Counted from the stretch's first letter, positions 17,383-24,668 are shown. The stretch is DNA of 64,000 nt from Natronocella acetinitrilica (GCF_024170285.1 NZ_JALJXV010000003.1:434001-498000), one strand, 5' to 3'. Numbers and translations: made by a program. Notes: generated by a model from the letters alone, not told the origin.

Positions 17383-18687
17383 CTAGCCGATTACCTGGCG
17401 CAGTTCCTGGAGTCCGCGGGCGCTCTCCTCGGTGAGCCGCGAGAGCGCCTCGGCATCAACACCAAGGCGCCTTGCATGCACGCCCCCGGCCAGTGCTGCC
17501 AGCTCGCTCTCGCGGCCGTCCTGGGCGCCGCGCTTGCAGGCGCTCGCGACGGCGAGGGCGAGGGCGATGAGAGACCGCTGCTCGGCGTAGAGCCCGCCGG
17601 CGTCCGCCGCCTCCGGGCAGGCAATGGCGCGAAAGCCCTCCGAGAACCTCCAGTGGCGCAGCAGTGCGGCGCGAAACTCCGGCGCGAGCTGCGCGACCAG
17701 CGCATCGATCTCGGCCATCTCCGGCGTCTCATCGGCGCCGATCTGCCGGTCAATGGCGCGGAGCACGGCGAGCGCACCCACGCCCTGGAGGAGTCCCGCG
17801 GTGTAGAGCGCATCGGGGTCGCCCTCGCGCAGGTGCCGGGCGAGCAGACGCGCGGCGAGCGCGGTCGCGACCGACGCCTCCCAGTGGTTCTGGATGCGCG
17901 CGGCGATCGCGCGGTTTTGCACCATGAAGGCGCTCTTCTGGTCAATGGCGAGCACGATGTCGGCGACATGGCGAAGGCCAAGGCGGGTCAGCGCCCGCTC
18001 GACGCTGCGAAGCTCCTTCACGCCGCGGTAGTAGCTTGAGTTGGCGACACCGAGTAGCCGCCCGGCAAGCCCGGGTTCGCGCTCGATCATCGCCGCGATC
18101 ACCGCAACACCGCTCTCCTCGCCCTCGATCGCGGAGCGGATCGACTGGTAGACGGCCGGCGGCGCGGGGATGTCAATGGCGCCACTGCGCCACTCATTGA
18201 TCAGCCGATCCTGAAGCGCCTCGCGGGCGGCCACCGACGGCGCCTGGTCGAGCACAAGCTCACCATGGACGCCCGCGCGCAGAAGCTCCGGGGCAAGCCG
18301 CTCGGCCCAGCCGCGCACACCCTCCGGGCGTAGCGGCGCAAGCAGGTAGCCGCGCACACCGGCGCGCCGGGCAAGCGCGACACTGCGCGCATCACAGCGC
18401 TCGGTCACCACCGTGACCGGTGGGGCGGCAGCCCCCATGGCAACATTGACAACGCGCACCACGCCGGCGAGATCGGTATCGGCAAGCGGCCAGGCGCTGA
18501 AGACAGCCGAGGCGAGCGTGCTACGCAGCTGGCGCACGACTTCTCCGGCGGAATGCGCATAATGAATGACCGCCCCCGGCAGGGCAGCGGCGATGCGCTC
18601 CCCCATCAGCCCGGCCTCGCCGCGGTCGGCATGGGCGACAATGACAGCGGAGCGCGCTGGCGCGGACACAGGTTCGGAACCCGACAT
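17383..18687 (-). CDS. HDOD-domain signalling protein with receiver-like N-terminus
   Basis: A 434-residue protein. The first ~130 residues fold like a receiver domain (SAVIVAHADR, VTVVTERCDARS, GYLLAPLR), but the phosphoacceptor Asp is not obvious. Residues about 165-370 are an HDOD domain, with PAPPAVYQSIRSAI, IEREPGLAGRLLGVANSSYY and ALTRLGLRHVADIVLA, all typical of that family. HDOD proteins are regulatory HD-like domains lacking catalytic metal ligands, often linking chemotaxis, motility or c-di-GMP signals. A second HDOD protein lies at 46477. The gene has its own promoter, divergent from the lipoprotein operon at 18818. Confidence 0.85.
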   Translation of the reverse strand: MSGSEPVSAPARSAVIVAHADRGEAGLMGERIAAALPGAVIHYAHSAGEVVRQLRSTLASAVFSAWPLADTDLAGVVRVVNVAMGAAAPPVTVVTERCDARSVALARRAGVRGYLLAPLRPEGVRGWAERLAPELLRAGVHGELVLDQAPSVAAREALQDRLINEWRSGAIDIPAPPAVYQSIRSAIEGEESGVAVIAAMIEREPGLAGRLLGVANSSYYRGVKELRSVERALTRLGLRHVADIVLAIDQKSAFMVQNRAIAARIQNHWEASVATALAARLLARHLREGDPDALYTAGLLQGVGALAVLRAIDRQIGADETPEMAEIDALVAQLAPEFRAALLRHWRFSEGFRAIACPEAADAGGLYAEQRSLIALALAVASACKRGAQDGRESELAALAGGVHARRLGVDAEALSRLTEESARGLQELRQVIG

Positions 18688-18720
18688 GGGGGCGACTCCC
18701 GGAGTGCGATGGTTAGCCCA

Positions 18721-18749
18721 AGTATATTATAATACTAATAAAAAGTCAA
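18721..18749 (-). promoter_or_regulatory. Sigma70 promoter for the HDOD gene
   Basis: Reading leftwards: TTGACT, 17 bp, TATACT. It is back to back with a rightward promoter at 18762. Confidence 0.8.
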
Positions 18750-18761
18750 GACTGGACAGTG

Positions 18762-18790
18762 TTGATATTTTATAAGTAACTAATTATAAT
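18762..18790 (+). promoter_or_regulatory. Sigma70 promoter for the small membrane protein and lipoprotein
   Basis: TTGATA, 17 bp, TATAAT. Confidence 0.8.
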
Positions 18791-18817
18791 TGCAGGCCAA
18801 TCAATGAGGGCCAACCG

Positions 18818-18976
18818 ATGACTGTCGTCCTGCTGAACCTGATTCCCGCGGTGCTCTTCCTGCTGACCGTCTACCAGGGCATCCGCATCATGCGCCGCCA
18901 TGGCGCTGCGCTGAACGGCGGGGGGCGCACCGAGCGCGCGCCCCGGGTCACCCGGGTCACCCGGGTGACTCGATGA
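18818..18976 (+). CDS. Small membrane protein, 52 aa
   Basis: A short gene beginning at ATG 18818 shortly after a strong promoter. The N-terminal half is a single hydrophobic segment (VLLNLIPAVLFLLTVYQGI), and the C-terminal half is basic. It ends in three Val-Thr-Arg units produced by a 9-bp tandem repeat (GGGTCACCC type). Its stop overlaps the ATG of the lipoprotein gene (ATGA), so the pair is coupled. The function is unknown; it could be a partner or anchor for the lipoprotein. Confidence 0.6.
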   Translation: MTVVLLNLIPAVLFLLTVYQGIRIMRRHGAALNGGGRTERAPRVTRVTRVTR

Positions 18977-20151
18977 GTGCCGGGGCGCGCAGGCGAGGCG
19001 CCATTGTCCTGGTGGCCGCTGCACTGGCCCTGGGCGGCTGCGCCACGCCGGCACCCACGCCCGAGGCCGGCGTCTCGGCGATTGACGGCCTGCCGCTTGC
19101 CATCTGGGCGCGGCTTGGCGAGGAGGCGGGCGAGGCGAGCTTCGAGCGCTTTCGCCTGGGCGCCCCGGAGGCTGACAGCGGCGCCTGGCTTGAGCTCGGA
19201 AGCGCCAAGGCCATGGGCGCGGTGGACACAGCTCGCGCCGCCGCGGCAATCGCGGCACTCGATGATCGCGAGCTCACCGAGGCGCTTGGGATCGTGGTGA
19301 CCGCGCATGGGCAGGCAGAGCGGGCGCTTGCCGATGGCGAGCGGCGCCTGGTGGCGCGCGCCCGTGCCGCACGGGTCACACCGCAGGTCGAGAATCTGAG
19401 TGGCTTTCGCGAGGCGGGGGATGTCGCGCGCTACATCCATGCCGTCACCGCGCTCGTGGTGCCGGAACTCGCAGCGATCTACCATGCCGGCGGCGATTAC
19501 AGCGACGCGGGCCTGCCCGCCTGGGCGCTTGCGCTCGAGGCGGCCTCGCCCTATGCGCTCGCCCACGCATTCACCCTGCGCGCAAGCGAGCTTCGCGACC
19601 GGGCGCTTGCAAGCGACATCACCGAGGTCGTCTGCAACACGCCCCGGGTCAGTCTCGATGACGGGGCGCGGGTTGACTACCGTGTCGACTGTGGTGATGC
19701 GCTGAGCGAGCGTGGCGGCGAGATCGTGGTCGCACCCCGGATTCGCGTCGCGGGCCTCACCTACCACTACCAGCTACCGGGCACCATCAACGCCGGGGCC
19801 GGTGATGTGCGACTTCGCTATCGTGCCGGGGAGGGCGTGCGCGTGGTCAACGACACGCCCTGGATGATCGAGGTGCAGTCGGTTGGCCTCACCCTCGGCG
19901 AGAGTACGCGGCGCTTTGACGCGCTCTCCGGCATGCTCCCGCAGCGCTCGCGGGTGCGGCTGATCAGTGAGGCGGATCTCGCCATCGGCGAGCGCGAGCG
20001 GACACTCTCTGTCAGCACCCCGGAGGAGCGCTCGGCCTTCCGGCTGACAGCCCATCTCGAGGCGCGCTACCTGAATAGCCGGGGGCTCTCGATTGCGATC
20101 GCCGAGCGCCGCGAGTACACGCTAGAGGAGCTCCTGCGCCAGCGCGACTGA
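18973..20151 (+). CDS. Lipoprotein, 392 aa, unknown function
   Basis: The N-terminus has a basic stretch, a hydrophobic core (AIVLVAAALALGG) and a lipobox ending LGGC, so it should be lipidated and anchored in the membrane facing the periplasm. The mature part of about 365 residues shows an Ala-rich helical first half and a beta-rich second half (VRLRYRAGEGVRVVNDTPWMIEV). No enzymatic motif is recognised. It follows, with a four-base overlap, the small membrane protein, and is closed by a hairpin terminator. The unit lies between the HDOD gene and nrdJb. Confidence 0.75.
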   Translation: MSAGARRRGAIVLVAAALALGGCATPAPTPEAGVSAIDGLPLAIWARLGEEAGEASFERFRLGAPEADSGAWLELGSAKAMGAVDTARAAAAIAALDDRELTEALGIVVTAHGQAERALADGERRLVARARAARVTPQVENLSGFREAGDVARYIHAVTALVVPELAAIYHAGGDYSDAGLPAWALALEAASPYALAHAFTLRASELRDRALASDITEVVCNTPRVSLDDGARVDYRVDCGDALSERGGEIVVAPRIRVAGLTYHYQLPGTINAGAGDVRLRYRAGEGVRVVNDTPWMIEVQSVGLTLGESTRRFDALSGMLPQRSRVRLISEADLAIGERERTLSVSTPEERSAFRLTAHLEARYLNSRGLSIAIAERREYTLEELLRQRD

Positions 20152-20166
20152 GTACCCCGTGCTAGT

Positions 20167-20208
20167 GCCGCAGACCCCACCAGGGCACAACCGGTGGTGG
20201 TCTGCGGC
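20167..20208 (+). terminator. Hairpin after the lipoprotein gene
   Basis: GCCGCAGACC pairs with its complement 22 nt later, and an inner CACCA/TGGTG stem continues the pairing with a small bulge. No long T tract. Confidence 0.5.
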
Positions 20209-20218
20209 CAGTTTCCGA

Positions 20219-20246
20219 TTGCAATTTTATTTAATTTATGTATAAT
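20219..20246 (+). promoter_or_regulatory. Sigma70 promoter of nrdJb
   Basis: TTGCAA, 16 bp of nearly pure A/T, TATAAT. nrdJb therefore has its own promoter, independent of nrdJa. Confidence 0.7.
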
Positions 20247-20305
20247 TAAATGGTGTGGGTGTCGACCCGCAACCGCCTTCCACGAACAGCAAGGATCCAG
20301 AGCCC

Positions 20306-21022
20306 ATGGCAATCCAGGTCAAGAGCAAGATCGTCGGCTACGCCGTTGAGAAACCGCAGAGCGAGGCCGAGCAGGCCGCACAGGCCGTGGTCGAGGCGAG
20401 CGCGCCGCAGATGATGAACGAGTCGGTGAAGCGCCCCGAGCGCCTGGTCGGCGAGACCTACAAGATCAAGACGCCGCTCGATGAGCACGCGATGTATGTC
20501 ACCATCAACGACGTGATCCTGAACGAGGGCACCGAGCACGAGACCCGCCGGCCGTTCGAGATCTTCATCAACTCGAAGAACATGGACCACTACCAGTGGG
20601 TGGTGGGCATGACGCTGCTGATCTCGGCGGTGTTCCGCAAGGGCGGTGATGTCGCCTTCCTGGTCGACGAGCTGAAGGGTGTGTTTGACCCCCGCGGTGG
20701 CTACTTCAAGAAGGGCGGTCGGTTCATGCCCTCGCTGATCGCAGAGATTGGGGATGTGATCGAGCAGCACCTGATCCACAGCGGCGTCATCGAGCCGGCG
20801 GGTCTTGATGCGCACCAGCAGGCGCTGATCGCCGAGAAGCGCGCCCAGTATGAGGCCTCCACCGGCGCGAAGGAAGCCCAGTCCCCCGCCGCCGAGGCAC
20901 CGGACGATGACAACGGCTACCCGGAAACTGCGACCATGTGCCGCAGCTGTAACACCAAGGCGGTGGTGATCCTGGATGGTTGCGCCACCTGCCTTTCATG
21001 CGGCCAAGCCAAGTGCTCTTAG
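20306..21022 (+). CDS. nrdJb: Class II ribonucleotide reductase C-terminal part
   Basis: A 238-residue protein matching the NrdJb part of the split B12-dependent reductase known from Pseudomonas. Recognisable segments are KRPERLVGETYKIKTPL, NEGTEHETRRPFEIFINSKN, AVFRKGGDVAFLVDELK and GGYFKKGGRFMPSL. The last 27 residues carry seven Cys as three CxxC pairs (Cys212/215, 226/229, 229/232) and Cys237. They provide the zinc-binding and redox-active cysteines missing from NrdJa, which re-reduce the active site. In Pseudomonas the two genes are adjacent; here five genes lie between. I chose ATG 20306 because homology begins there; an upstream in-frame ATG at 20255 lies almost at the transcription start. 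A terminator with a T tract follows. Confidence 0.88.
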   Translation: MAIQVKSKIVGYAVEKPQSEAEQAAQAVVEASAPQMMNESVKRPERLVGETYKIKTPLDEHAMYVTINDVILNEGTEHETRRPFEIFINSKNMDHYQWVVGMTLLISAVFRKGGDVAFLVDELKGVFDPRGGYFKKGGRFMPSLIAEIGDVIEQHLIHSGVIEPAGLDAHQQALIAEKRAQYEASTGAKEAQSPAAEAPDDDNGYPETATMCRSCNTKAVVILDGCATCLSCGQAKCS

Positions 21023-21053
21023 TGACAACTTATTGATTTATAGTGATTTTTTT

Positions 21054-21083
21054 GGCTCTCAACGGCAACGTCGGGAGCCTTTT
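21054..21083 (+). terminator. Rho-independent terminator of nrdJb
   Basis: A 7-bp stem (GGCTCTC with GGGAGCC, one wobble pair), 12-nt loop, then TTTT, preceded by a run of seven T. Confidence 0.7.
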
Positions 21084-21216
21084 CTGTTCCGTTGCGAGCC
21101 ACTGTGCATCACCGGGGCCGCCAGGAGCAGGCTCGCAGCGACTCCCATGACGCGGGCCAGGGAGTCGCTGCGCCAGCTCCGCCCGGCCCGTCATGGCGAC
21201 CACTCCGAATGCCCAC

Positions 21217-21579
21217 TTACGCAATAAATTGATCGATCACGTCGTCCGCACCAACCAGGGGAAGAATGCGAACCGACACCTGCTCCATCACACCGTTCTC
21301 TGCATTGGTCACAAATTCGGCTTTGCGCTCCTTCCAGGACAGCGTCTGGATCAGGCTCGATGCCGCCACAGAAGGTTTGTCGAGGCTATTCACGGGAACC
21401 GCTGTGGCGGTACCGTGAATGCTGGGGCTAATCGGGCAGCAGATCAGGAGCCCCGTTTGCTTGTTGTACTGCCTGGAAGACAGGACGAGCGCTGGCCTGT
21501 ATTTACCGGTCTATTTGCCTCTGGTGGACTCAAAATACAGCCAGACAATGTCGTTGCGATCCGGAATGTACTGCGTCAT
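21217..21579 (-). pseudogene. MazF/PemK-type toxin gene with an in-frame amber codon
   Basis: Reading leftwards from ATG 21579, the frame encodes MTQYIPDRNDIVWL, then stops at TAG (codon 23) exactly where homologues have Glu in the GKEIGKYRPALVLS motif. The frame then continues without further stops through GKYRPALVLSSRQYN, LLICCPIS, TLSWKERKAEF and VRILPLV to a TAA at 21217. The whole reading frame has 121 codons, normal for this endoribonuclease family. The start shares a base with the stop of the mazE-like antitoxin, the usual operon order. A single substitution (GAG to TAG) would explain the lesion, so the toxin is inactive unless the amber codon is suppressed. The region is visibly less GC-rich than its surroundings, suggesting recent acquisition. 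Confidence 0.85.
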
Positions 21580-21839
21580 CAAACCCCCATTTCAGACGCA
21601 GAGGGCTCGGCCAGATCATCCGCGTGAGCGCCACGAGCACCAAGGCCTTCCAGCAGATCGGCTTCAGAGAATGGAAGATTCACCTTCCGCGGAGCCCTCT
21701 CGGCTGCTTCGATGACAATCTTTCCGGCCTTGACGTCAATGCTGATCGGGCTGTATACATCGAGCTTGGCTTGCGCGAGAATCTTGCTTGACAGCCGCAC
21801 GGCAGCGCTATTCCCCCAGCGTTTTATTTCGCTTTTCAT
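21579..21839 (-). CDS. MazE-family antitoxin
   Basis: An 86-residue protein beginning MKSEIKRWGNSAAVRL, which is the AbrB-like swapped-hairpin DNA-binding domain of MazE antitoxins. The ISIDVKAGKIVIEA strands follow, then an acidic C-terminal tail (EADLLEGLG, ADDLAEP) of the kind that neutralises MazF. It lies directly upstream of, and overlaps by one base, the broken toxin gene. I chose the ATG at 21839 because homology starts there; a longer open frame upstream has no family match. With its toxin inactivated, it may now serve only as an orphan antitoxin or repressor. Confidence 0.85.
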   Translation of the reverse strand: MKSEIKRWGNSAAVRLSSKILAQAKLDVYSPISIDVKAGKIVIEAAERAPRKVNLPFSEADLLEGLGARGAHADDLAEPSASEMGV

Positions 21840-21937
21840 GGCAGCCTCGCGTTGATGTGTGCATCTCGTGATGAGTCTACAGTAGTTGGGGTAGGCGTAT
21901 GTGTAAACATCTGTATCTACATGAATGACGGCTTCCT

Positions 21938-22131
21938 GGTGTCCGGCGAAGCAGCGCGCGGCACCAGGCACAATGGCCCTCACTGGGCTGGCGGGCGGGC
22001 GAATCAGGGCGCAGGAGATGTCGTGACTAAACGAACCGCTCTCGCAGGGCAGGGTAGTTGGGCAGCACAGCTGGGGGCTGAATCAACTGCGGCATGGACG
22101 CCACGCGCGATGGCGTTAATCGAATCACCTC
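21938..22131 (+). pseudogene. Decayed copy of the 22364 secreted-protein gene
   Basis: Three stretches match the intact gene at 22364-22675 almost base for base: around GGTGTCCGGCGAA, the segment AATCAGGGCGCA with the following 35 bases, and the 3' part from GCGGCATGGACGCCACGC to AATCACCTC. They are separated by indels that destroy the frame, and the signal-peptide region is missing. It is the remnant of a duplicated locus. Confidence 0.7.
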
Positions 22132-22211
22132 GAATGTCTCGATCCTCGCGAGGTGCCCGCTGACTTTCACCGCCAGGCCCCGCCGCGGCGCAGTTTCCCC
22201 GGGCCTACATT
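22132..22211 (-). pseudogene. Remnant of the lytic transglycosylase 3' end
   Basis: Read leftwards, this encodes PRRGLAVKVSGHLARIETFEVI, which aligns with the C-terminus of the intact transglycosylase at 22936 (RRGGAWLG, then YTVKVSEHLVRIEAAEIL) after a short deletion. Together with the preceding remnant it shows that the whole secreted-protein/transglycosylase locus was once duplicated. From here to 22363 I see only a G/C hairpin and no gene. Confidence 0.6.
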
Positions 22212-22280
22212 TCATCCGCGATGATTCTCTTCGCCCGCGGCCCTCTGGAGGCGGCCTTAAAAGGCGCCGAGGGCGCTAAA

Positions 22281-22299
22281 TACCCCCTATTTTGGGGTA
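22281..22299. repeat. Inverted repeat TACCCC...GGGGTA
   Basis: Six-base arms around an AT-rich centre, 65 bp before the secreted-protein gene. A similar element lies at 26037 upstream of another exported-protein gene; possibly a regulator binding site. Confidence 0.35.
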
Positions 22300-22363
22300 T
22301 CAGGTCTGACGGGGGCAAGCAATACTGGAAACTCCACTAAAGCTGAAACACGAGGGCGGCCAC

Positions 22364-22675
22364 ATGAAACAGGCAATGCAGATCATCATCGCAGCGTCAC
22401 TTGTACTATTCCTCTCCTCACTGGGGGCGTCCTCCACGGCGTTTGCCAGGTGTCCGGCGAACCAGACCGGGTGCACATGGAGTAATGCTCCTGACAGGAT
22501 TTCTGATCGGGTGAATCAGGGCGCAAGAGATGTCGTGAGAAACCCGAACCGCTCTGGCAGGATCAACGAGCTGGGGAACACGGTTAGAGACTGCATCAAC
22601 TGCGGCATGGACGCCACGCGGGATGGCGTCAATCGAATCACCTCACCCGGACGGGGCGGGGGGTCGATTCAGTAA
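22364..22675 (+). CDS. Small secreted protein with four cysteines
   Basis: A 103-residue product with a clear signal peptide (MQIIIAASLVLFLSSLGA ending TAFA). The mature ~75 residues contain four Cys, a repeated DRVNQGARDVV / MDATRDGVNRI pattern and a Gly-rich end, so it is likely a small disulphide-bonded periplasmic or secreted protein. No family is recognised. A decayed copy lies just upstream. It converges on the lytic transglycosylase, with a candidate small RNA and a shared bidirectional terminator between them. The promoter is not obvious. Confidence 0.65.
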   Translation: MKQAMQIIIAASLVLFLSSLGASSTAFARCPANQTGCTWSNAPDRISDRVNQGARDVVRNPNRSGRINELGNTVRDCINCGMDATRDGVNRITSPGRGGGSIQ

Positions 22676-22751
22676 GCGGGGCCAGGCCGGGGCGAGCGCT
22701 GTGCCCGCCCGGCCACGCCAGGCGCACACCGGGTGCCCGACCAGGAAAGAC

Positions 22752-22780
22752 TTGACGCGGGATGCTGTATTTAATATACT
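22752..22780 (+). promoter_or_regulatory. Sigma70 promoter with no downstream gene
   Basis: TTGACG, 17 bp, TATACT. It points into a ~110-bp stretch ending at an intrinsic terminator, so it probably transcribes a small RNA. Confidence 0.7.
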
Positions 22781-22786
22781 ATATAT

Positions 22787-22895
22787 GTCATTAGGGACTG
22801 GCGGTCGACACACCGCCTCAACATACAGCCCCTTCTGTCGTGGCACCTGCGTGCAGACACGCAAAAAGGCCGGGCCTGGGAGGCTCGGCCTTTTT
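22787..22895 (+). ncRNA. Candidate small RNA, about 109 nt
   Basis: Expected transcript from the promoter at 22752 to the terminator at 22863. It can form a first hairpin GGCGGT-loop-ACCGCC (22800-22817), a second GCAC-CTGC-GTGC hairpin (about 22843-22854) and the terminator stem. An ATG at 22785 has no ribosome site and its frame runs past the terminator, so a protein is unlikely. The family is not recognised. Confidence 0.55.
22863..22895. terminator. Bidirectional intrinsic terminator
   Basis: AAAAAGGCCG, GCCT, a short loop, AGGC, CGGCCTTTTT: a long stem with one mismatch, T tract on both strands. It would end the small RNA rightwards and the transglycosylase transcript leftwards. Confidence 0.85.
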
Positions 22896-22935
22896 GTTGG
22901 TCGCAACACTCATCCATGGTCGGGCAGGGACCAGC

Positions 22936-23583
22936 CTAGTCACCCTGGGCGACGGTCTCCAGGATCTCGGCCGCCTCGATGCGCACCAGGTGCTCACTCA
23001 CCTTCACCGTGTAGCGCTCCGCCGCACCGAGCCAGGCGCCACCGCGGCGCAGGTTGCCGGGGCCCACGTTGTAGTGGGCGAGCGCGCAGCGCCAATCCCC
23101 CTCGCAGTAGCGCTCGGCGTAGTGGATCAGAATCCGCGCCCCGCAGAGGATGTTCTCGGCCGGGTCGGCCAGGTCAACACCACAGTACTCTGCCCAGAAC
23201 TGCGGGCGAATCTGCGCCGGGCCAATCGCCCCCACCACGGAGACCGCCTCGGTGCGAAAGGACGACTCCGTGCCAACCACCGCGGCCAGGAGCTCGGGTG
23301 GCGCCCCCTCGCTGCGCGCGGCCGCCATGATCCAAAGCGAGAACGCACTGGCACGCTCGCTGCCAATCCCGTAGGCCGCGTCAAGGCGCGCGGCAAAGAC
23401 CGCCTGGTCAAGCGCGAAGACCACCGCCTCACCCGTCTGCCTCAACACACCCAGGCCGCGCGAGAGGCGCGCAGGCGCGGACTCGCTACAGGCGGTGTCA
23501 CTCTCATCGAGGCCGGGCAACGGCGCCTCGACGGCGGCATCGCTACAGCCAAGGCCCATGGCAAGCAACAGGGCAGGCAGCAT
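22936..23583 (-). CDS. Lytic transglycosylase (SLT family)
   Basis: A 215-residue protein with an N-terminal export signal ending near GLGCSDA, possibly a lipobox. The catalytic domain has Glu106 in GTESSF, GAIGPAQI (the equivalent of the GLMQ motif) and AHYNVGPG, the standard set of soluble lytic transglycosylases. These enzymes cleave peptidoglycan; small versions often accompany conjugation or secretion systems, but no such apparatus is in this window. Cys residues in EYCGVDLAD...ILCGA and ERYCEGDWRCA may form disulphides. It has its own strong promoter. A fragment of a second copy lies at 22132-22211. Confidence 0.88.
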   Translation of the reverse strand: MLPALLLAMGLGCSDAAVEAPLPGLDESDTACSESAPARLSRGLGVLRQTGEAVVFALDQAVFAARLDAAYGIGSERASAFSLWIMAAARSEGAPPELLAAVVGTESSFRTEAVSVVGAIGPAQIRPQFWAEYCGVDLADPAENILCGARILIHYAERYCEGDWRCALAHYNVGPGNLRRGGAWLGAAERYTVKVSEHLVRIEAAEILETVAQGD

Positions 23584-23615
23584 CAGGAGACTCCCGTGTT
23601 CGATTTATTTTATTG

Positions 23616-23643
23616 ATTATATAATAAAGCATGAACTTGTCAA
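23616..23643 (-). promoter_or_regulatory. Sigma70 promoter of the transglycosylase gene
   Basis: Reading leftwards: TTGACA, 16 bp, TATAAT; both hexamers are perfect. Confidence 0.8.
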
Positions 23644-23689
23644 GCCAGAAAAAGACAAAAAGGCCGCCAGGCACTAGGACATCTACCAA

Positions 23690-23718
23690 TTGTCCGGATG
23701 ACGCCCCGGGGATAGCAT
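23690..23718 (+). promoter_or_regulatory. Possible promoter for the 23913 gene
   Basis: TTGTCC, 17 bp, TAGCAT. The -35 context TTGTCCGG recurs in the SSB-like gene promoter at 24640. The ~190 bp between here and the gene is purine-rich, with several CGGGAA-like words, and holds no convincing gene. Confidence 0.4.
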
Positions 23719-23912
23719 GGCCCCACTGATTGATGAGGCACGGACGAAAAACGGGAGAGTCGGGAAGGGCAGACCGGGAAGACTACAGGAACAGCCGGGT
23801 GCCAACAAGACAACCGACCACCGATTGACGACCGGGAAAAGGGTGGGCAGATGGACCTTCACAAGGGCGCTGCCAAAACAACGCGAGCAGACTGATGAAG
23901 GGCAGACAGACG

Positions 23913-24542
23913 ATGACCAGCAACTGGACCGGCAGCGCCCCCACCACCGATGGGCTGATGCTCGAGCTTCGCCGCGCAGGCATTCGTGCAGGCTCGGCCA
24001 AGGATATCGTACCCGCCATGGCGCTTGGCTGCGCGCTGCAAAAGGGGATGCTGCTGCTTGACGCCGCACGCGATCTCTTCGAGCGGGCCGGCAGCGGCAT
24101 TGCGAGCTGTGTGCGCATGCCAGGCAGCAGTACGTTCGACCTCCACTCCTGGCTCGCCGAGGCGGAGATGATGCGCCTTGTCACCGACACCACGATCAAC
24201 CCGCCCGGGCAGAGCTGGCAGACGCTGCCCCGCTCGCTCGGCGAGGTGATCGAGCGCCTGGCGGCCTCAGGGCTTCTGATTGACGTCAACGCCGCGACCA
24301 TGCGCGCCCAGGATGCTGGCCGCGCCCTCTGGCAGCTCCAGGCGATGCTGAAGAGCTGCTGTGAGCTGATCGAGCGCGCGCTGATCAATAGCGGCGAGAT
24401 GATCGCCAACACCGACGCCGCGCAAGCCTGGCTCTCCGAGTGGCTTGCCGACGCCCAGGCGCTCTACACCATGATCGACAGCCGCTACCCGGCGAGCCAT
24501 CCGGCAAGCTTCCAGCGCCTGTCGGGCAGCACGCTCAACTAG
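23913..24542 (+). CDS. Hypothetical helical protein, about 209 aa
   Basis: Start is uncertain: ATG 23913 follows AAGGG at 10 nt, while an in-frame ATG at 23895 lacks a ribosome site. The product is largely alpha-helical (EVIERLAASGLLI, ALWQLQAMLKSCCELIERALI, AWLSEWLADAQALY) and soluble. An early AMALGCALQKGMLLLDAARDLFERAG segment is the most hydrophobic part, but not a clear membrane helix. No family is recognised. A strong hairpin terminator follows. It precedes the SSB-like gene and seems to share its -35 type, which may mean co-regulation. Confidence 0.65.
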   Translation: MTSNWTGSAPTTDGLMLELRRAGIRAGSAKDIVPAMALGCALQKGMLLLDAARDLFERAGSGIASCVRMPGSSTFDLHSWLAEAEMMRLVTDTTINPPGQSWQTLPRSLGEVIERLAASGLLIDVNAATMRAQDAGRALWQLQAMLKSCCELIERALINSGEMIANTDAAQAWLSEWLADAQALYTMIDSRYPASHPASFQRLSGSTLN

Positions 24543-24565
24543 CAGATACCCATCACCGCTTTTCC

Positions 24566-24620
24566 GGCGGCGCCACCGCAGACCCCCTCCCCGGAGGCCT
24601 GCGACCGGCGCCGCCCTTTT
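24566..24620 (+). terminator. Terminator after the 23913 gene
   Basis: GGCGGCGCC and GGCGCCGCC form a perfect 9-bp outer stem around a smaller structure, followed by CTTTT. Confidence 0.65.
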
Positions 24621-24639
24621 CATTCCACGAAAGCGCCGA

Positions 24640-24668
24640 TTGTCCGGCTTTCCTAATTTCTGTAGAAT
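24640..24668 (+). promoter_or_regulatory. Sigma70 promoter of the SSB-like gene
   Basis: TTGTCC, 17 bp, TAGAAT. Confidence 0.65.

Noticed and set aside
22785-22895. ORF starting at ATG 22785 within the candidate sRNA
   Set aside because: No ribosome site and the frame runs through the terminator; the region reads better as a non-coding RNA.
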